Shown: positions 17,467 through 26,842, counted from the first letter of the stretch. The stretch is 33,477 bases of DNA from an uncultured Saprospiraceae bacterium (GCA_938041325.1 CALIAG010000154.1:1-33477), one strand, 5' to 3'. Translations and numbers: made by a program. Notes: generated from the sequence alone by a model not told the origin.

Positions 17467-20424
17467 CTATAATTTATGTTTAATAAAGCGGATGGATTCA
17501 TGGCTAGTACCAGAATGAATAAGTATTTGATAAGTTCCAGCTGCCAAGTTTGCAACCTCAATTGGAAGTTCATTATAACCTTCATTGATATTTAAAGGCA
17601 TTTTTAAAACCGATCTTAGATTAGCATCAAAAATTTCTAAATCCAAAACTTTCGAAGTATTTGCACTGAATCCAAGGAAAATATAATCAGTAGTTGGTAC
17701 CGGATACATTTTTTCTAAAACGATAAACCTATTTTGACTAGAAAAAACGGGAACACGGTAGGGAGCAACTGGAGCATTGTTAGCTGGATTAATCGTATAA
17801 ATCGCTTCGTCATCTTCATTCGCTTGCCCGGGTGTTCCATTGTTAGGAGTAGAATCCGTATCGTTTGGAGAGGCCGCAGTTATCTCAGCATAATTGACCA
17901 AAGATTGATTGCCTACCAAACTGAATAATTCCAAATTCAATATTTCTTCTTCTCCAACAGCAAGTGAAGGGATGCTCCATTCACCAGTCCATGGATCAAA
18001 ATTTCCTTGCGAAGATTGATGGTCAGAATAAACCAACCCTTCTGGAAAGTATTCTTTCACCTTTATTCCAGACATGGTTTCTGTTCCTGAATTTTTAATC
18101 TTTATTTCGAAAGTAGAATTTTCATAAATAATGTATTGATCAGATTGAGCGCTCATCGTTAATTCTAAATCGGGACCACCAGAAGTTGGTGGCTCAGGGT
18201 CACCCGGACCAGAGCCTGCTGGAACAAATACTAAAACGGATTCATCGTCTTCAGATGGATTGTTGTTAAAATTATTTCCAGGACTTGAATCAGCATCAGT
18301 TTCATTACAAGCAGAAACTTGAGCAAAGTTTGAAATATTATTATTGTCTTGTAAAACAAATAAGGTCAGATCTATAGTAGCACTTTGTCCAGCGCCTAAA
18401 GTTCCAACAAGCCAGTCTCCATTCCATGCAGAGTATTGTCCTTGGCTCGTTGCGCCAGAAGAAAAAGCGGAGCCTTCAGGAACTACATCAGAAACAACAA
18501 TTCCTGTTGCAGTTGCATCTCCATTATTTACGACTTCAAGACTAAGGTTTATGTCTTCATAAATAATGAATTCCAAATTCGAACTGCTTTGGTTCAATTC
18601 TAGATCTACCCCACCTGTGGTTGGTGGATCAACAGGAGGATCTGGATTATCAATCACCTCTCCCATCGGAAAATCGTAAAAAGACAGCAAGCCTATTCCT
18701 GCTGAGTTATAAATCCAGTCCGGTGCATTGCCTTTATGCGCCAAATAAGTGACACCGGTTACTTGTGAAGGATCACCGTTCAATTGCAAAACAATATTAT
18801 TGCCTTCGACATATCCACTACTCACGAATAAGTTTGAGCCTTCTACACTAAAGTCTCCCCATGGGAATCCAGAGCGTTGTAATCCTGTTTGGTTCGAAGT
18901 TTCAATTAATATTTTATTTCCTGGAATAACAGAAGCCGCAGTGACATCCGGAACAATTGTATTGTTTCCGCTTCCATATAGGTTTTTCGCCATTAACAAA
19001 TAAAGACGATCTGCCAAATCTTGATATCCATTGTAGTATGCAAAATGACAACCATCATGATCGGCATTGCTGGTCGACATGATTTCGATATCGAAGTTTT
19101 CATTCGCTAACTGTCTTTGCGATTCCAGAATCAATGGAAGTGGATGTGTACAAGATTCAAAGCGAATTTGATATAAATAGCATTTATCAATTCCATAATC
19201 TGCTTTCCAATCTTGGCAAAGATCAATGAACATATTTTTATAATCTTGAAGAGACGTTTGCCAGCCATCTGCTTCTCCTTGAAACCAAATTGCTGCGCGA
19301 ATATTTCCATCAATTCCAGCATTCGAAAGTCTTGTCATTAATGTCCCATAATTTCCTGCAAGCGGATTGGAATCATTTTTTAAAAAGAATGCAATTTGTT
19401 GTGCACCTACTGCCTGATTAAAAATAGCAACAGGAATACCTTGTTCGTCAATGATATCTTTTGCCAAGCGGCCTCCCCAAAGGCCAGGCATGGAATAGTT
19501 TAAATAATTCCATCCAAACTCTGCATTATAGGATCTTGAATATTCACTTAGGTCACTTTGATGTGCTGCTGCAGCGGCCTCCGCATTGGATTGTCCATTA
19601 ATAATATAAACATCTCCCGCTACTACTTTTTCGGCAGAAGCCAAATAGGTTTCATTAGTGCCAACTACCCCAAAAAGCTCGATGGTATGATTGGATAATT
19701 CAGCATTTATAAAAACAGAATTAAAGTTAAAATTTGCAGAGCCATTGGAAAAACCTAAATTTTGATCAATGCTATTTTGTAAAGTCCCATTTTTAAAAAC
19801 CTTTAATCTTACTCTTGAAAAACCAGCGGATTGTGCAATACTTCCACTGACAGGAATTTGAGCACGATTGGTACTTACCGATCTCGTATACAATTGTCGA
19901 TCTATCGGAAAGTCGTTTAATGTTACTGCACCATTTGTCCCACCTCCATTCCCTTGTGGAACAAATGTCAAAGCAGATTCATCATCTTCAATAGGCACGT
20001 TACTGAAATTATTATTGGGGTTGCTATCTATATCATTCGGACTGGCTTGAATAACCTGTGCAAAGGCATTAATGTTTCCACTTCCAGCTAATACAAAAAG
20101 AACCATTTGATTGGTAATCGTCGCTCCTGCAGGAACGGTCCCGATGTCCCATTGGTGATTCCATGTGCTATAATTCCCTGCACTAGCTTCAGAGCTAGAA
20201 AAAGCAGTTCCTTCAGGAATTTCAAATCCGACTTTAACACCAGATGCTGTCGCACCATTATTGGTAAGTGTAAAGCTCAAATTCAAATATCCATATTGGA
20301 TATAGGTTGAATTACTGGTTGAGATATTCAAGCTCAAATCCACATTTTGAGCGAAGGTGAAATTTGTGTTTAATACACAAATCAAGAAAGTCAGACCAAT
20401 GACTTTAGTAAATCGTTGAAGCAT
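17467..20424 (-). CDS. T9SS-secreted SGNH carbohydrate esterase with DUF11 repeats
   Basis: A 985-residue protein with a signal peptide ending 'NFTFAQ'. Order: DUF11/CARDB-like domain (27-156), a small beta domain (about 165-268), SGNH domain of the sialate O-acetylesterase type (about 270-485), a beta extension, two more DUF11 domains (about 607-735 and 755-880), T9SS type A sorting domain (about 900-985). SGNH blocks: 'INGQSNA' (Ser279), 'NQAVGA' (Gly340), 'IWFQGEAD' (Glu384), 'DGCH' (Asp457, His460). The three DUF11 domains all end with a 'DSxPxN...EDDE' signature. The enzyme should remove acetyl or similar ester groups from an extracellular polysaccharide, which suits its neighbour, the tandem glycoside hydrolase. 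Substrate not known. Confidence 0.85.
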   Translation of the reverse strand: MLQRFTKVIGLTFLICVLNTNFTFAQNVDLSLNISTSNSTYIQYGYLNLSFTLTNNGATASGVKVGFEIPEGTAFSSSEASAGNYSTWNHQWDIGTVPAGATITNQMVLFVLAGSGNINAFAQVIQASPNDIDSNPNNNFSNVPIEDDESALTFVPQGNGGGTNGAVTLNDFPIDRQLYTRSVSTNRAQIPVSGSIAQSAGFSRVRLKVFKNGTLQNSIDQNLGFSNGSANFNFNSVFINAELSNHTIELFGVVGTNETYLASAEKVVAGDVYIINGQSNAEAAAAAHQSDLSEYSRSYNAEFGWNYLNYSMPGLWGGRLAKDIIDEQGIPVAIFNQAVGAQQIAFFLKNDSNPLAGNYGTLMTRLSNAGIDGNIRAAIWFQGEADGWQTSLQDYKNMFIDLCQDWKADYGIDKCYLYQIRFESCTHPLPLILESQRQLANENFDIEIMSTSNADHDGCHFAYYNGYQDLADRLYLLMAKNLYGSGNNTIVPDVTAASVIPGNKILIETSNQTGLQRSGFPWGDFSVEGSNLFVSSGYVEGNNIVLQLNGDPSQVTGVTYLAHKGNAPDWIYNSAGIGLLSFYDFPMGEVIDNPDPPVDPPTTGGVDLELNQSSSNLEFIIYEDINLSLEVVNNGDATATGIVVSDVVPEGSAFSSGATSQGQYSAWNGDWLVGTLGAGQSATIDLTLFVLQDNNNISNFAQVSACNETDADSSPGNNFNNNPSEDDESVLVFVPAGSGPGDPEPPTSGGPDLELTMSAQSDQYIIYENSTFEIKIKNSGTETMSGIKVKEYFPEGLVYSDHQSSQGNFDPWTGEWSIPSLAVGEEEILNLELFSLVGNQSLVNYAEITAASPNDTDSTPNNGTPGQANEDDEAIYTINPANNAPVAPYRVPVFSSQNRFIVLEKMYPVPTTDYIFLGFSANTSKVLDLEIFDANLRSVLKMPLNINEGYNELPIEVANLAAGTYQILIHSGTSHESIRFIKHKL

Positions 20425-20816
20425 ATCAATTTATTGAATTGACTAATATTTTTCAGATGGACTATGGAGGTTCTAAGAAAAAAGATGTGTGTGCTAAAAA
20501 CGATGTTCTTTTTATCTGAGGGTCTGTAGACTAAAAGACATTAATTTGGTAGGAGTTATCTTGTCACAAAGATACACTAAATCTCAATAAAATGCCAAGT
20601 AGAAGCTCTAGGTATTTTCCCTTATTTTGGTTAGATTTTACTCTTTCTGGTTGATAATTTTCATAAAAAACCAGGATTTAGCGATGAAGTGCTTTCTGGT
20701 CTCAGAAATAGCTATTTCTTATTTTTGCCATAACTCCAAGTTTGATTTGTCGGAATATTCTAATATTTGAGCGATTATAGATCCGAAAATCGAAAATTTG
20801 CTATAATTTGTTGGAT
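20425..20816. other. Intergenic region between divergent genes
   Basis: This 392-bp gap separates the divergent esterase and membrane-protein genes. It holds the esterase promoter boxes listed separately, a CTGGTT/AACCAG hairpin and a perfect AT-rich palindrome AGAAATAGCTATTTCT (20704-20719). No reading frame with coding character and no RNA family was seen. Confidence 0.4.
20567..20598 (-). promoter_or_regulatory. Promoter of the SGNH esterase gene
   Basis: On the minus strand TATCTTTG (20574-20567) fits TAnnTTTG and TTG (20598-20596) lies 21 bp before it. The transcript would start near 20561, giving a leader of about 137 nt before the ATG at 20424. Confidence 0.45.
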
Positions 20817-21467
20817 ATGAAAAGGTTGATATATAATTTAATCAAGATAGTTCTACTCTTGGTTCTCCCCTTTATTTTTCTGGTTAGGGGATCTGTTTAT
20901 TTGAATGAAACTTATTCCTTGGGGCCTTGGCTTTCAATGGGAGGCGGAATACTGGCTACTGCTGTTTTGTTATTCCTCTATTTCACATTCTTGTACGGTA
21001 AGCTAACCGGTCGTTTTGGAGATTCGGACAACCTCATGCGCCGAACCGCATTGTCATTGATGATTGTTTCGGCATATGCCATTTATGGTTTGATTTTTAT
21101 AAGTGGCAATAACACCAAAACAACGGAGGTTCAAAAAGAGTATTCTGAATTACACCCAATACTTCGATTGGGAGTGAGTACGGTTGTTTTTTTCGACAAA
21201 GAATTGATCGTCACAGATGCAAGCCGTGTGAAAGAGGATTATAAGAAGATGGGGTTAAAAACAAAGAACCGTTCCTTGCATTATAAGCAAAAGAGTTCTG
21301 GCTTTGTACATGCTGTGGACATTAGGACCAAAACGAGGACAGCATTTCGGAATAACTTATTGAAATTTTATTTCAAAGCTATGGGGTTTAATACTTTGCG
21401 GCATGTGGGAACGGAAGATCATTTGCATATTTCGATTCAAAGCAAGGATGCGCCTGGAGCTATATAA
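20817..21467 (+). CDS. Membrane protein with an M15-peptidase-like C-terminal part
   Basis: A 216-residue protein. ATG 20817 is preferred over the TTG nine bases upstream. Three hydrophobic segments (about 8-24, 38-60, 78-96) are followed by a soluble part. That part has 'RSLHYK' (His155), 'GFVHAVDIR' (His165, Asp168) and 'GTEDHLHISI' (Glu200, Asp201, His202, His204), which in order and spacing resembles the zinc site of M15 D,D-peptidases (H...D...E/D-x-H-x), although the H-to-D spacing does not match exactly. If real, it would be a membrane-anchored peptidoglycan-cleaving enzyme; it may also be a relative that only kept the fold. It is a single gene between a promoter region and a terminator. 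Confidence 0.55.
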   Translation: MKRLIYNLIKIVLLLVLPFIFLVRGSVYLNETYSLGPWLSMGGGILATAVLLFLYFTFLYGKLTGRFGDSDNLMRRTALSLMIVSAYAIYGLIFISGNNTKTTEVQKEYSELHPILRLGVSTVVFFDKELIVTDASRVKEDYKKMGLKTKNRSLHYKQKSSGFVHAVDIRTKTRTAFRNNLLKFYFKAMGFNTLRHVGTEDHLHISIQSKDAPGAI

Positions 21468-21485
21468 CTTAGGCTTTCCACCAAT

Positions 21486-21527
21486 AAAAAAGCGACTAAA
21501 AGAAATTATCTCCTAGTCGCTTTCTTA
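21486..21527. terminator. Bidirectional terminator
   Basis: AAAGCGACTA (21489-21498) pairs with TAGTCGCTTT (21514-21523) around a 15-base loop, with A's on the left and T-rich sequence on the right. It lies between the convergent membrane-protein gene and the Omp28-like gene. Confidence 0.85.
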
Positions 21528-21544
21528 TTAATTCGTTTCAACGA

Positions 21545-22588
21545 TTATTCAAAAATAACTTTTCTCGTTTCTATTTTTCCATCTATTGATAAATTCACAA
21601 AATAGATTCCCTTAGAAAAGCCTTCATTTTTATTCAAGTAAAAGGAATGTGTTCCTTGATTAAGTTGTCCTTCAAAAACAGCTTTCACTTTCTTACCATT
21701 CACATCAAAAACGCTGATCTCTGCATTCTGAGAAGAAGTTTTCAAATTCAATTGAACATTGATTTGGTCACTACTGATTGTAGGCATTACTTTGACTTCA
21801 GCAATATCTGCTGTAAGTTCATTGGTAGCAACAAGTTCTGCAAATTCAGTAACATTGATTCCGTTTACGAAAGTATAATTGTCTCCTTCTTTTTTCCAAA
21901 TGACTGCTGCCACTTCTACATTCTCTACCACCCAACTTGCACCTAAAGAAAGGCTAAAAGTTTGATCAAACTCTGCATCGGCACTTATCGCACCAGAAGA
22001 AAGCAAGTTTCCAAATTTATCATCCGTAAAAGAGGCACGAAGAATTTTTGGATGGATGGCTCCCATTCCAATAGGCGATTGTTGAAAAACCAAGTCATCT
22101 TCAACTGCATACATGGCTAAGTAATATTCTCCATCGGCTTCTTGGAAAAATTTCACTTTTGCTTGAACATTTATTTCGCCATCTACTTTTTCAGCATTCA
22201 CACCAACATTGGCAACTGGAGCCAATAAGGCATTTTCAGTAACTGCTGTTGCAATCTGAGTTCTTTTATCAGTTGTATTTCCACTATTCACTCCTTGGTT
22301 ACTGGCACCAATAAAAAAAACAGGTTGTCCTTGAAAGCTCAAATTATTAGCAATAGCACTTGCTGTTGGATTGATCAAATCTCCGCTATAATGAACTCCC
22401 CAAGAAATCGCGTTTTCCTGATTGTCTGCTACTACATCTTTGAAAAAACCCCAACCCCAAGTTCCACAATTTGGGCACCAGGTTGCAGTAACTTTAGTTA
22501 TCAAACTTCCTTGTTTCTCTTGCACTTCCTGTGCATTTGCAACAAATGAAAATCCTAAAAATAATAAGGGTAAAATAAATTTATTCAT
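21545..22588 (-). CDS. Omp28-like thioredoxin-fold protein with T9SS sorting domain
   Basis: A 347-residue protein; ATG 22588 starts the signal peptide (ILPLLFLGFSFVANAQ). Residues 30-60 hold 'VTATWCPNCGTWG' (Cys38 and Cys41), a thioredoxin-type CxxC directly after the expected beta strand. The middle part ('GNLLSSGAISADAEFDQTFSLSL' read in pieces, 'NVEVAAVIW') matches the Omp28-related family of Bacteroidota, which joins a thioredoxin-like domain to a beta sandwich. The last 80 residues ('MPTISSDQINVQL'...'GIYFVNLSIDGK') are a T9SS sorting domain. A secreted or surface disulfide-active protein is likely; the partner is unknown. Promoter boxes lie at 22638-22668. Confidence 0.85.
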   Translation of the reverse strand: MNKFILPLLFLGFSFVANAQEVQEKQGSLITKVTATWCPNCGTWGWGFFKDVVADNQENAISWGVHYSGDLINPTASAIANNLSFQGQPVFFIGASNQGVNSGNTTDKRTQIATAVTENALLAPVANVGVNAEKVDGEINVQAKVKFFQEADGEYYLAMYAVEDDLVFQQSPIGMGAIHPKILRASFTDDKFGNLLSSGAISADAEFDQTFSLSLGASWVVENVEVAAVIWKKEGDNYTFVNGINVTEFAELVATNELTADIAEVKVMPTISSDQINVQLNLKTSSQNAEISVFDVNGKKVKAVFEGQLNQGTHSFYLNKNEGFSKGIYFVNLSIDGKIETRKVIFE

Positions 22589-22637
22589 TTTGATTCTTTT
22601 GTTAAGCTGCTTTAAATTCAACTCATTAGATGAATTG

Positions 22638-22668
22638 CAAAAATAAGGTTCTATTGAATCTCTTTCAA
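22638..22668 (-). promoter_or_regulatory. Promoter of the Omp28-like gene
   Basis: On the minus strand TATTTTTG (22645-22638) matches TAnnTTTG and TTG (22668-22666) lies 20 bp before it. The leader would be about 44 nt, which supports the ATG at 22588 over the longer frame. Confidence 0.55.
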
Positions 22669-22807
22669 CTTAAATTGGTAATAATATCGTAGAACCGATA
22701 TTTCTTGATGTGGTTGCTTCTTTTTGAAACTCTTTTTCTGTTAAAAGGACCATTGACAGAAGCGTAAATTCAATTTCCAAGCCAATATCAGAAGCAAAAG
22801 TGTAGGA

Positions 22808-22846
22808 ATAAAAAAAGAGTAACACAATATGAGGGTTGCGTTACTC
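22808..22846 (-). terminator. Terminator of the PDZ/T9SS gene
   Basis: GAGTAACACAA (22817-22827) pairs with TTGCGTTACTC (22836-22846) with one mismatch, and a T-run follows on the minus strand. It lies 25 bp after the stop of the PDZ gene at 22872. Confidence 0.85.
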
Positions 22847-22871
22847 CTTACGGTGATTGGGAGAAATATAT

Positions 22872-23630
22872 TTATTTTTGTATTATAACTCTTTTCGAGA
22901 TAGATTTATTGCCTTGAGCGATCATTACAAAGTAATTTCCCGATGCTTTTCCGCTTATATCTACTTGCTCCTGAAAGAATCCTTGAAAACCTTCAATGTC
23001 TTTTTGATAGACCAATTGGGCTGAAGAAGAATAGATACGGATGGAAGTTTTTGCTTGAATTGGAAGATTAAAAGTTAGATTAAAAATACCATTATTCGGA
23101 TTGGGATAAATATTCAGTTGCTCAATTCTTAGGTCATTTACAATAGGCATTTCGACATTATAGGTTTCTTTCATTTCTACTGCTTCAGACTCCGTAATAT
23201 CCACAACTTTAAAGTCACTGATAGTAAAGTCTTCCTTTTCAATTATATCTGTCGCATTATTATCTTCAACTTTTTGGTAAGTTTCAGCATAAGATTTTAT
23301 AACGGATTTGACTTCTTGAACTGCCCCATTCCGAACATAAGACAATGTAATCTTTTGCCCAGGTTCCATTGAGTTAATTTCATCAGACAAGCTATGCCAA
23401 TCTTTTATTTTCGTGCCATTTATATTGCTAATAATATCACCATCTTCTAAACCCATTTCATCGGCTGTAGAATTTTTGATAATATTGACAATGGTTCCTT
23501 TACTTGATTTGGATTTATTGTAGTGCGTTATGTGGACGCCTAAGAAAGCCTCATCTGCATGCTGCGCATTCAAATTAGGAGAAAAGCTTACCAATAAAAT
23601 TAAAGTAAAAAGTGTAACTAGATTTTTCAT
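22872..23630 (-). CDS. Secreted PDZ-domain protein with T9SS sorting domain
   Basis: A 252-residue protein: signal peptide ending 'NLNAQ' (about residue 23), one PDZ domain (about 28-118; 'FLGVHITHY', 'GLEDGDIISNINGTKI', 'ITLSYVRNG'), a linker rich in acidic residues, and a T9SS type A sorting domain (about 170-252; 'NIYPNPNNGIF'...'GNYFVMIAQGNK'). There is no protease domain, so it is not a HtrA or CtpA enzyme; the PDZ domain alone should bind C-terminal or extended peptides outside the cell. The same architecture recurs in the third gene of the BlaI-M56 operon at 29854. It may share a transcript with the lipoprotein gene 57 bp upstream. Confidence 0.85.
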   Translation of the reverse strand: MKNLVTLFTLILLVSFSPNLNAQHADEAFLGVHITHYNKSKSSKGTIVNIIKNSTADEMGLEDGDIISNINGTKIKDWHSLSDEINSMEPGQKITLSYVRNGAVQEVKSVIKSYAETYQKVEDNNATDIIEKEDFTISDFKVVDITESEAVEMKETYNVEMPIVNDLRIEQLNIYPNPNNGIFNLTFNLPIQAKTSIRIYSSSAQLVYQKDIEGFQGFFQEQVDISGKASGNYFVMIAQGNKSISKRVIIQK

Positions 23631-23687
23631 GTCGCAAGTTTTCCAATACCTACGAATGAAAGATCAATTTGGATTTTTTGTAAAAAA

Positions 23688-24683
23688 CTATCCTTTGTTT
23701 TCTTTGACCCACTTTCTCACCTCTTGCACATTTTTAGATGCAATATCTGCTGGGATATCAATCAGTTTTTTATTTTTCATATCGATCACAAAGTGAGTTT
23801 TATCTGGTTTATTTCTTAAAACAATAAAACGATTGTTGCGAACGCTCCTACTCACTCTTGGAGAAATATCCATCGGTTTTTCCAACAAAGGTGTCAATTG
23901 AATTGGATCGTCAGCACTTTCCTCAAAGCTTGGAAAATACAATTGATGCAGACCACTCTCCAATTTAAAGGCAAACAAATCGTTGAGCTTTTCTCCATTG
24001 GAAAACTCTGCGATAGGAGGATAAGATTTCGGTTTCTTTTTCACTCTTAGATCATACCCAGTAAATCCATGATCAACAGCATAGGATATCAAATATTTAT
24101 CAAAAGTTTTAAGGGCAACAGGCATCCCTGACTGTGCATCAACTTGATTACGACTATTGACATATTCCGGGGTCATAGGAGGCAACATATTATTGGAAGC
24201 AAGGTCATAACAAAATACTTCGTCAAAGCCTTGACAACAGACGACCTGATTGACTTCTTCAAAAGTGTTCATTTGCAATAGATAAGGAAAGTCCGGGCTT
24301 CGGTTGATGGGCAAAGCATGTCTGGTGATCATGTTACAATCATCGACAGTATATACTTGAAAAACGCGATGGCTTTCTCCCAATTTTTCATCATAAACTG
24401 TATGGTCAGAAACGAGCGAAAATACTTTTCCTAATCTGCGCACATAATGCTCGTTGCCTTCTAGGGTGGTGCCATTAATTTTGCAGGGTTGTTTTTCCGG
24501 ATATTCCTTGGCAGCGGCAACAGGAGCTGTCAATGCAGCAGAAGAAGCTTCTTCATTTTTTGGCTGAGAATCCGTGCTTGGATTTGCTGTAGGAGCGGAT
24601 TCTGAAGTTGAGTTATTAGCTGGTTCTTCGCAGGACAAGCAAGTCAACAAACCGATTAGGAAGACTATGGGTAAAAATTTCAT
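23688..24683 (-). CDS. Lipoprotein of unknown function
   Basis: A 331-residue protein. ATG 24683 starts a lipoprotein signal peptide (IVFLIGLLTCLS-Cys); the longer frame adds ten polar residues ahead of it. After the Cys comes a 50-residue low-complexity Ser/Pro/Ala/Glu linker, as in surface-exposed lipoproteins. The remaining part is beta-rich with several Cys ('VVCCQGFDEVFCYD', 'DDCNMITRH') and has propeller-like strands ('KTFDKYLISYAVD', 'NNRFIVLRNKPDK'). No catalytic motif and no family recognised. Confidence 0.65.
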   Translation of the reverse strand: MKFLPIVFLIGLLTCLSCEEPANNSTSESAPTANPSTDSQPKNEEASSAALTAPVAAAKEYPEKQPCKINGTTLEGNEHYVRRLGKVFSLVSDHTVYDEKLGESHRVFQVYTVDDCNMITRHALPINRSPDFPYLLQMNTFEEVNQVVCCQGFDEVFCYDLASNNMLPPMTPEYVNSRNQVDAQSGMPVALKTFDKYLISYAVDHGFTGYDLRVKKKPKSYPPIAEFSNGEKLNDLFAFKLESGLHQLYFPSFEESADDPIQLTPLLEKPMDISPRVSRSVRNNRFIVLRNKPDKTHFVIDMKNKKLIDIPADIASKNVQEVRKWVKENKG

Positions 24684-24763
24684 AAGCGCTTTTTGAGAAA
24701 GAATTAAATACATCTATTCTAAAGAATATCAATTTTCGAACCTCAATTTCCAGTTATTTATTG

Positions 24764-24794
24764 AAAAAAGCACCTTTAAAGGCGAGTATGTGCT
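24764..24794 (-). terminator. Probable terminator of the beta-propeller gene
   Basis: AGCAC (24769-24773) pairs with GTGCT (24790-24794), and on the minus strand the hairpin is followed by a T-run (24769-24764). The stem is short, so the call is moderate. It starts 15 bp after the stop codon at 24809. Confidence 0.45.
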
Positions 24795-24808
24795 GTAAGG
24801 CGTATAAT

Positions 24809-25702
24809 TCAAGGTTCAATATCTTTGGTTTTCACCTTCATCCTGCGTGCTTTTTGGCGAATAAAGGCTGTTTTTTCCGAAGCGATATAGATTTTGTTTT
24901 TTGATAAAAAATCGATGGATTCGTACTGAGAGGCAATGATATAAGGAGCAATTCCTTTTCTTTTCATTTTCCCTTGAAGAAACAAGTTATTTTTAAAGTT
25001 GCTAAAAATAAATACAGAAGCTCCTGAAGATGGAATTAAGCCAAATAGTTTTTTATAATTGTAAGCCACCAGTGCTATACGCGATCCTGTTGCATCTATT
25101 GCTGCTCCGGTCACCACTCTTTTTTTCAAGAAAATACTGTCTTTCAAAATGACTTCTTGATTCCCTGCTTCAGCAGATAGGACGTAATGCTTCGTGTAAT
25201 AATTGCCTTGTTTCAATTTGTTTTTACTAAAAAGATGGAGGCTATCCTGAAACCAGAAAAAAGCTTCCATATCGAAATTACGTTGACTCGGATTGGGAGG
25301 AAATTCTTTTTGATCGGGATAATGGAAGCTAATCGAATCTATGTTTTTGCTTTCGGAATTGTAAATGTAAATTTTAAGGTCTTTTCGTTTGTTGGCGTTG
25401 TTTCCAAATTCTCCGATATAAATATTGCCTTTGTCATCACAGGTTAAATCTTCCCAATCTTTATTTTTGATGGATTCCAAATTGATGACTTCTTGCAATT
25501 CGCCTCTGCCATTGGTTTTAAACAATTGGGCGGCAGCTCCACTATCATTGTGCCACCAAAAAGTGCTATCGTTTTGAATAACCAAACCAGATACTTCTTC
25601 TAAGGCAACAGGTAATTTGAATTTTTTTCTAACTTTTTTTTGAGCAAAAAGAAAGGACGGAAAGATAAAAAATAAAAGAACAAGCAAAAGAATATTTCTC
25701 AT
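24809..25702 (-). CDS. Secreted beta-propeller-like protein
   Basis: A 297-residue protein; ATG 25702 starts the signal peptide (LLLVLLFFIFPSFLFAQ), and the longer frame adds 14 residues without function. The strands 'LEEVSGLVIQND', 'WWHNDSGAAAQLF', 'KDWEDLTCDDKGNIYIGEFGNN' are typical of a Bacteroidota family of exported six-bladed propellers that carry 'HNDSG' and 'DWED'; members are usually uncharacterised. No sorting domain or lipobox, so it is probably periplasmic. The role is unknown; a binding or lactonase-like function is possible but not shown. Confidence 0.7.
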   Translation of the reverse strand: MRNILLLVLLFFIFPSFLFAQKKVRKKFKLPVALEEVSGLVIQNDSTFWWHNDSGAAAQLFKTNGRGELQEVINLESIKNKDWEDLTCDDKGNIYIGEFGNNANKRKDLKIYIYNSESKNIDSISFHYPDQKEFPPNPSQRNFDMEAFFWFQDSLHLFSKNKLKQGNYYTKHYVLSAEAGNQEVILKDSIFLKKRVVTGAAIDATGSRIALVAYNYKKLFGLIPSSGASVFIFSNFKNNLFLQGKMKRKGIAPYIIASQYESIDFLSKNKIYIASEKTAFIRQKARRMKVKTKDIEP

Positions 25703-25780
25703 GAGACTACAAGTGATTGTTGCCCACAAGATAGGAAAAGGCATTGAATTCGCTTGTTAATTAATCTGGCAAAGGTCAAA

Positions 25781-26842
25781 TTACTTTTTCAACTTCAATC
25801 GATTACCCATAGCATATAGGTCGATCGTTACTTCGCCGTATAGGTCTCCGATTAGAGGTTCCTTGGTATATTCTTCCTCGAAGGATCCTTCTTCATTATA
25901 AAGAATCAGATTTTTACCATAAAAATAAATCACTCCTGCTTTGATCTGATAGGAACCAGTGAGTGTTGCTTTAACGATTCCTTCAAATTCGTTTGGCTGG
26001 GCAATATGGAGTTCAAAAGATTTCGGTGTTAAAATAAGTTTTGCATCCTGATCGAAACTACGGTCTTCGTATTTGCCAAAAAGAGTCCTCATCCTAGAAT
26101 CCATCTTAGGCTTTTTGCTTTTGGTGTTTACTTTTTCTAAGGCTGCTCTATTGGATTCAAATAATTGTCGAACTTCTCTTTTAGAAAGTGCTTTATTGAA
26201 AATTTTTAATTCATCGATTGCTCCTTTCAGATTTTGGGTATCGTCCTCTCCTTTACAAGGGCTATTATTTATAGTCAATTGCGTGCGAGCTAAAAGGTCC
26301 ACAGGATACATCGTTTCACGCGAATCGATCAACTCCCCATCTTTAAATATAACCGCTACGGATCCCTTTCGAACAAACACATAATGATGCCAACGCTTGT
26401 CTAAATTATTCGCGTAAACCTTGGCTTGTGCATTTCGGGAAGAAGCATCGCTGAGGACTGCGTACATTTTATTTCCAGACCTCCAATCAAACAGTCTATA
26501 ATTATCACATTCTGCTCTTTTGCTAATTAAACTTTGTCGGTTTTTGCTATCCAAGGACCTGAAATATAAACTAATGCTAAAATCTTGTGTCCTTTCTATG
26601 TACTCATTTACATTTCCTTCAAAAGTAATCGCATGATTTCCTCCGTCAAAATACAAAGCTTGATCTATTACTCCATCAACCGTTTCTGGAGAACCGAATA
26701 TTTTTCCATCACCTCCACTTCCGATTTGGTCATTGACTTCTCCGTTGGTAAATGGGTAATAGGCAACTAGTGCGTCAGGTGCTTGTGCTGGACAAATATA
26801 ACTTATCAAGAGAGCGAGAAGAAATGGCAATAACTTTTTCAT
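25781..26842 (-). CDS. Secreted LamG-domain protein
   Basis: A 353-residue protein with signal peptide (LLPFLLALLISYICPAQ). Residues about 24-230 form a concanavalin A-like LamG domain: 'LVAYYPFTNG', 'DQALYFDGGNHAITF', 'FSISLYFRS', 'RWHHYVFVRKG', 'GAIDELKIFNKALSKREV' are the successive landmark strands. The last 110 residues are a separate beta-rich domain of unknown type. LamG domains bind sugars or proteins in extracellular proteins. No T9SS sorting domain, so it may stay in the periplasm. Confidence 0.8.
   Translation of the reverse strand: MKKLLPFLLALLISYICPAQAPDALVAYYPFTNGEVNDQIGSGGDGKIFGSPETVDGVIDQALYFDGGNHAITFEGNVNEYIERTQDFSISLYFRSLDSKNRQSLISKRAECDNYRLFDWRSGNKMYAVLSDASSRNAQAKVYANNLDKRWHHYVFVRKGSVAVIFKDGELIDSRETMYPVDLLARTQLTINNSPCKGEDDTQNLKGAIDELKIFNKALSKREVRQLFESNRAALEKVNTKSKKPKMDSRMRTLFGKYEDRSFDQDAKLILTPKSFELHIAQPNEFEGIVKATLTGSYQIKAGVIYFYGKNLILYNEEGSFEEEYTKEPLIGDLYGEVTIDLYAMGNRLKLKK

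Noticed and set aside
20704-20719. Perfect palindrome AGAAATAGCTATTTCT followed by T's as a terminator
   Set aside because: The stem is almost all A-T and no plus-strand gene precedes it; it is likely chance in an AT-rich gap.
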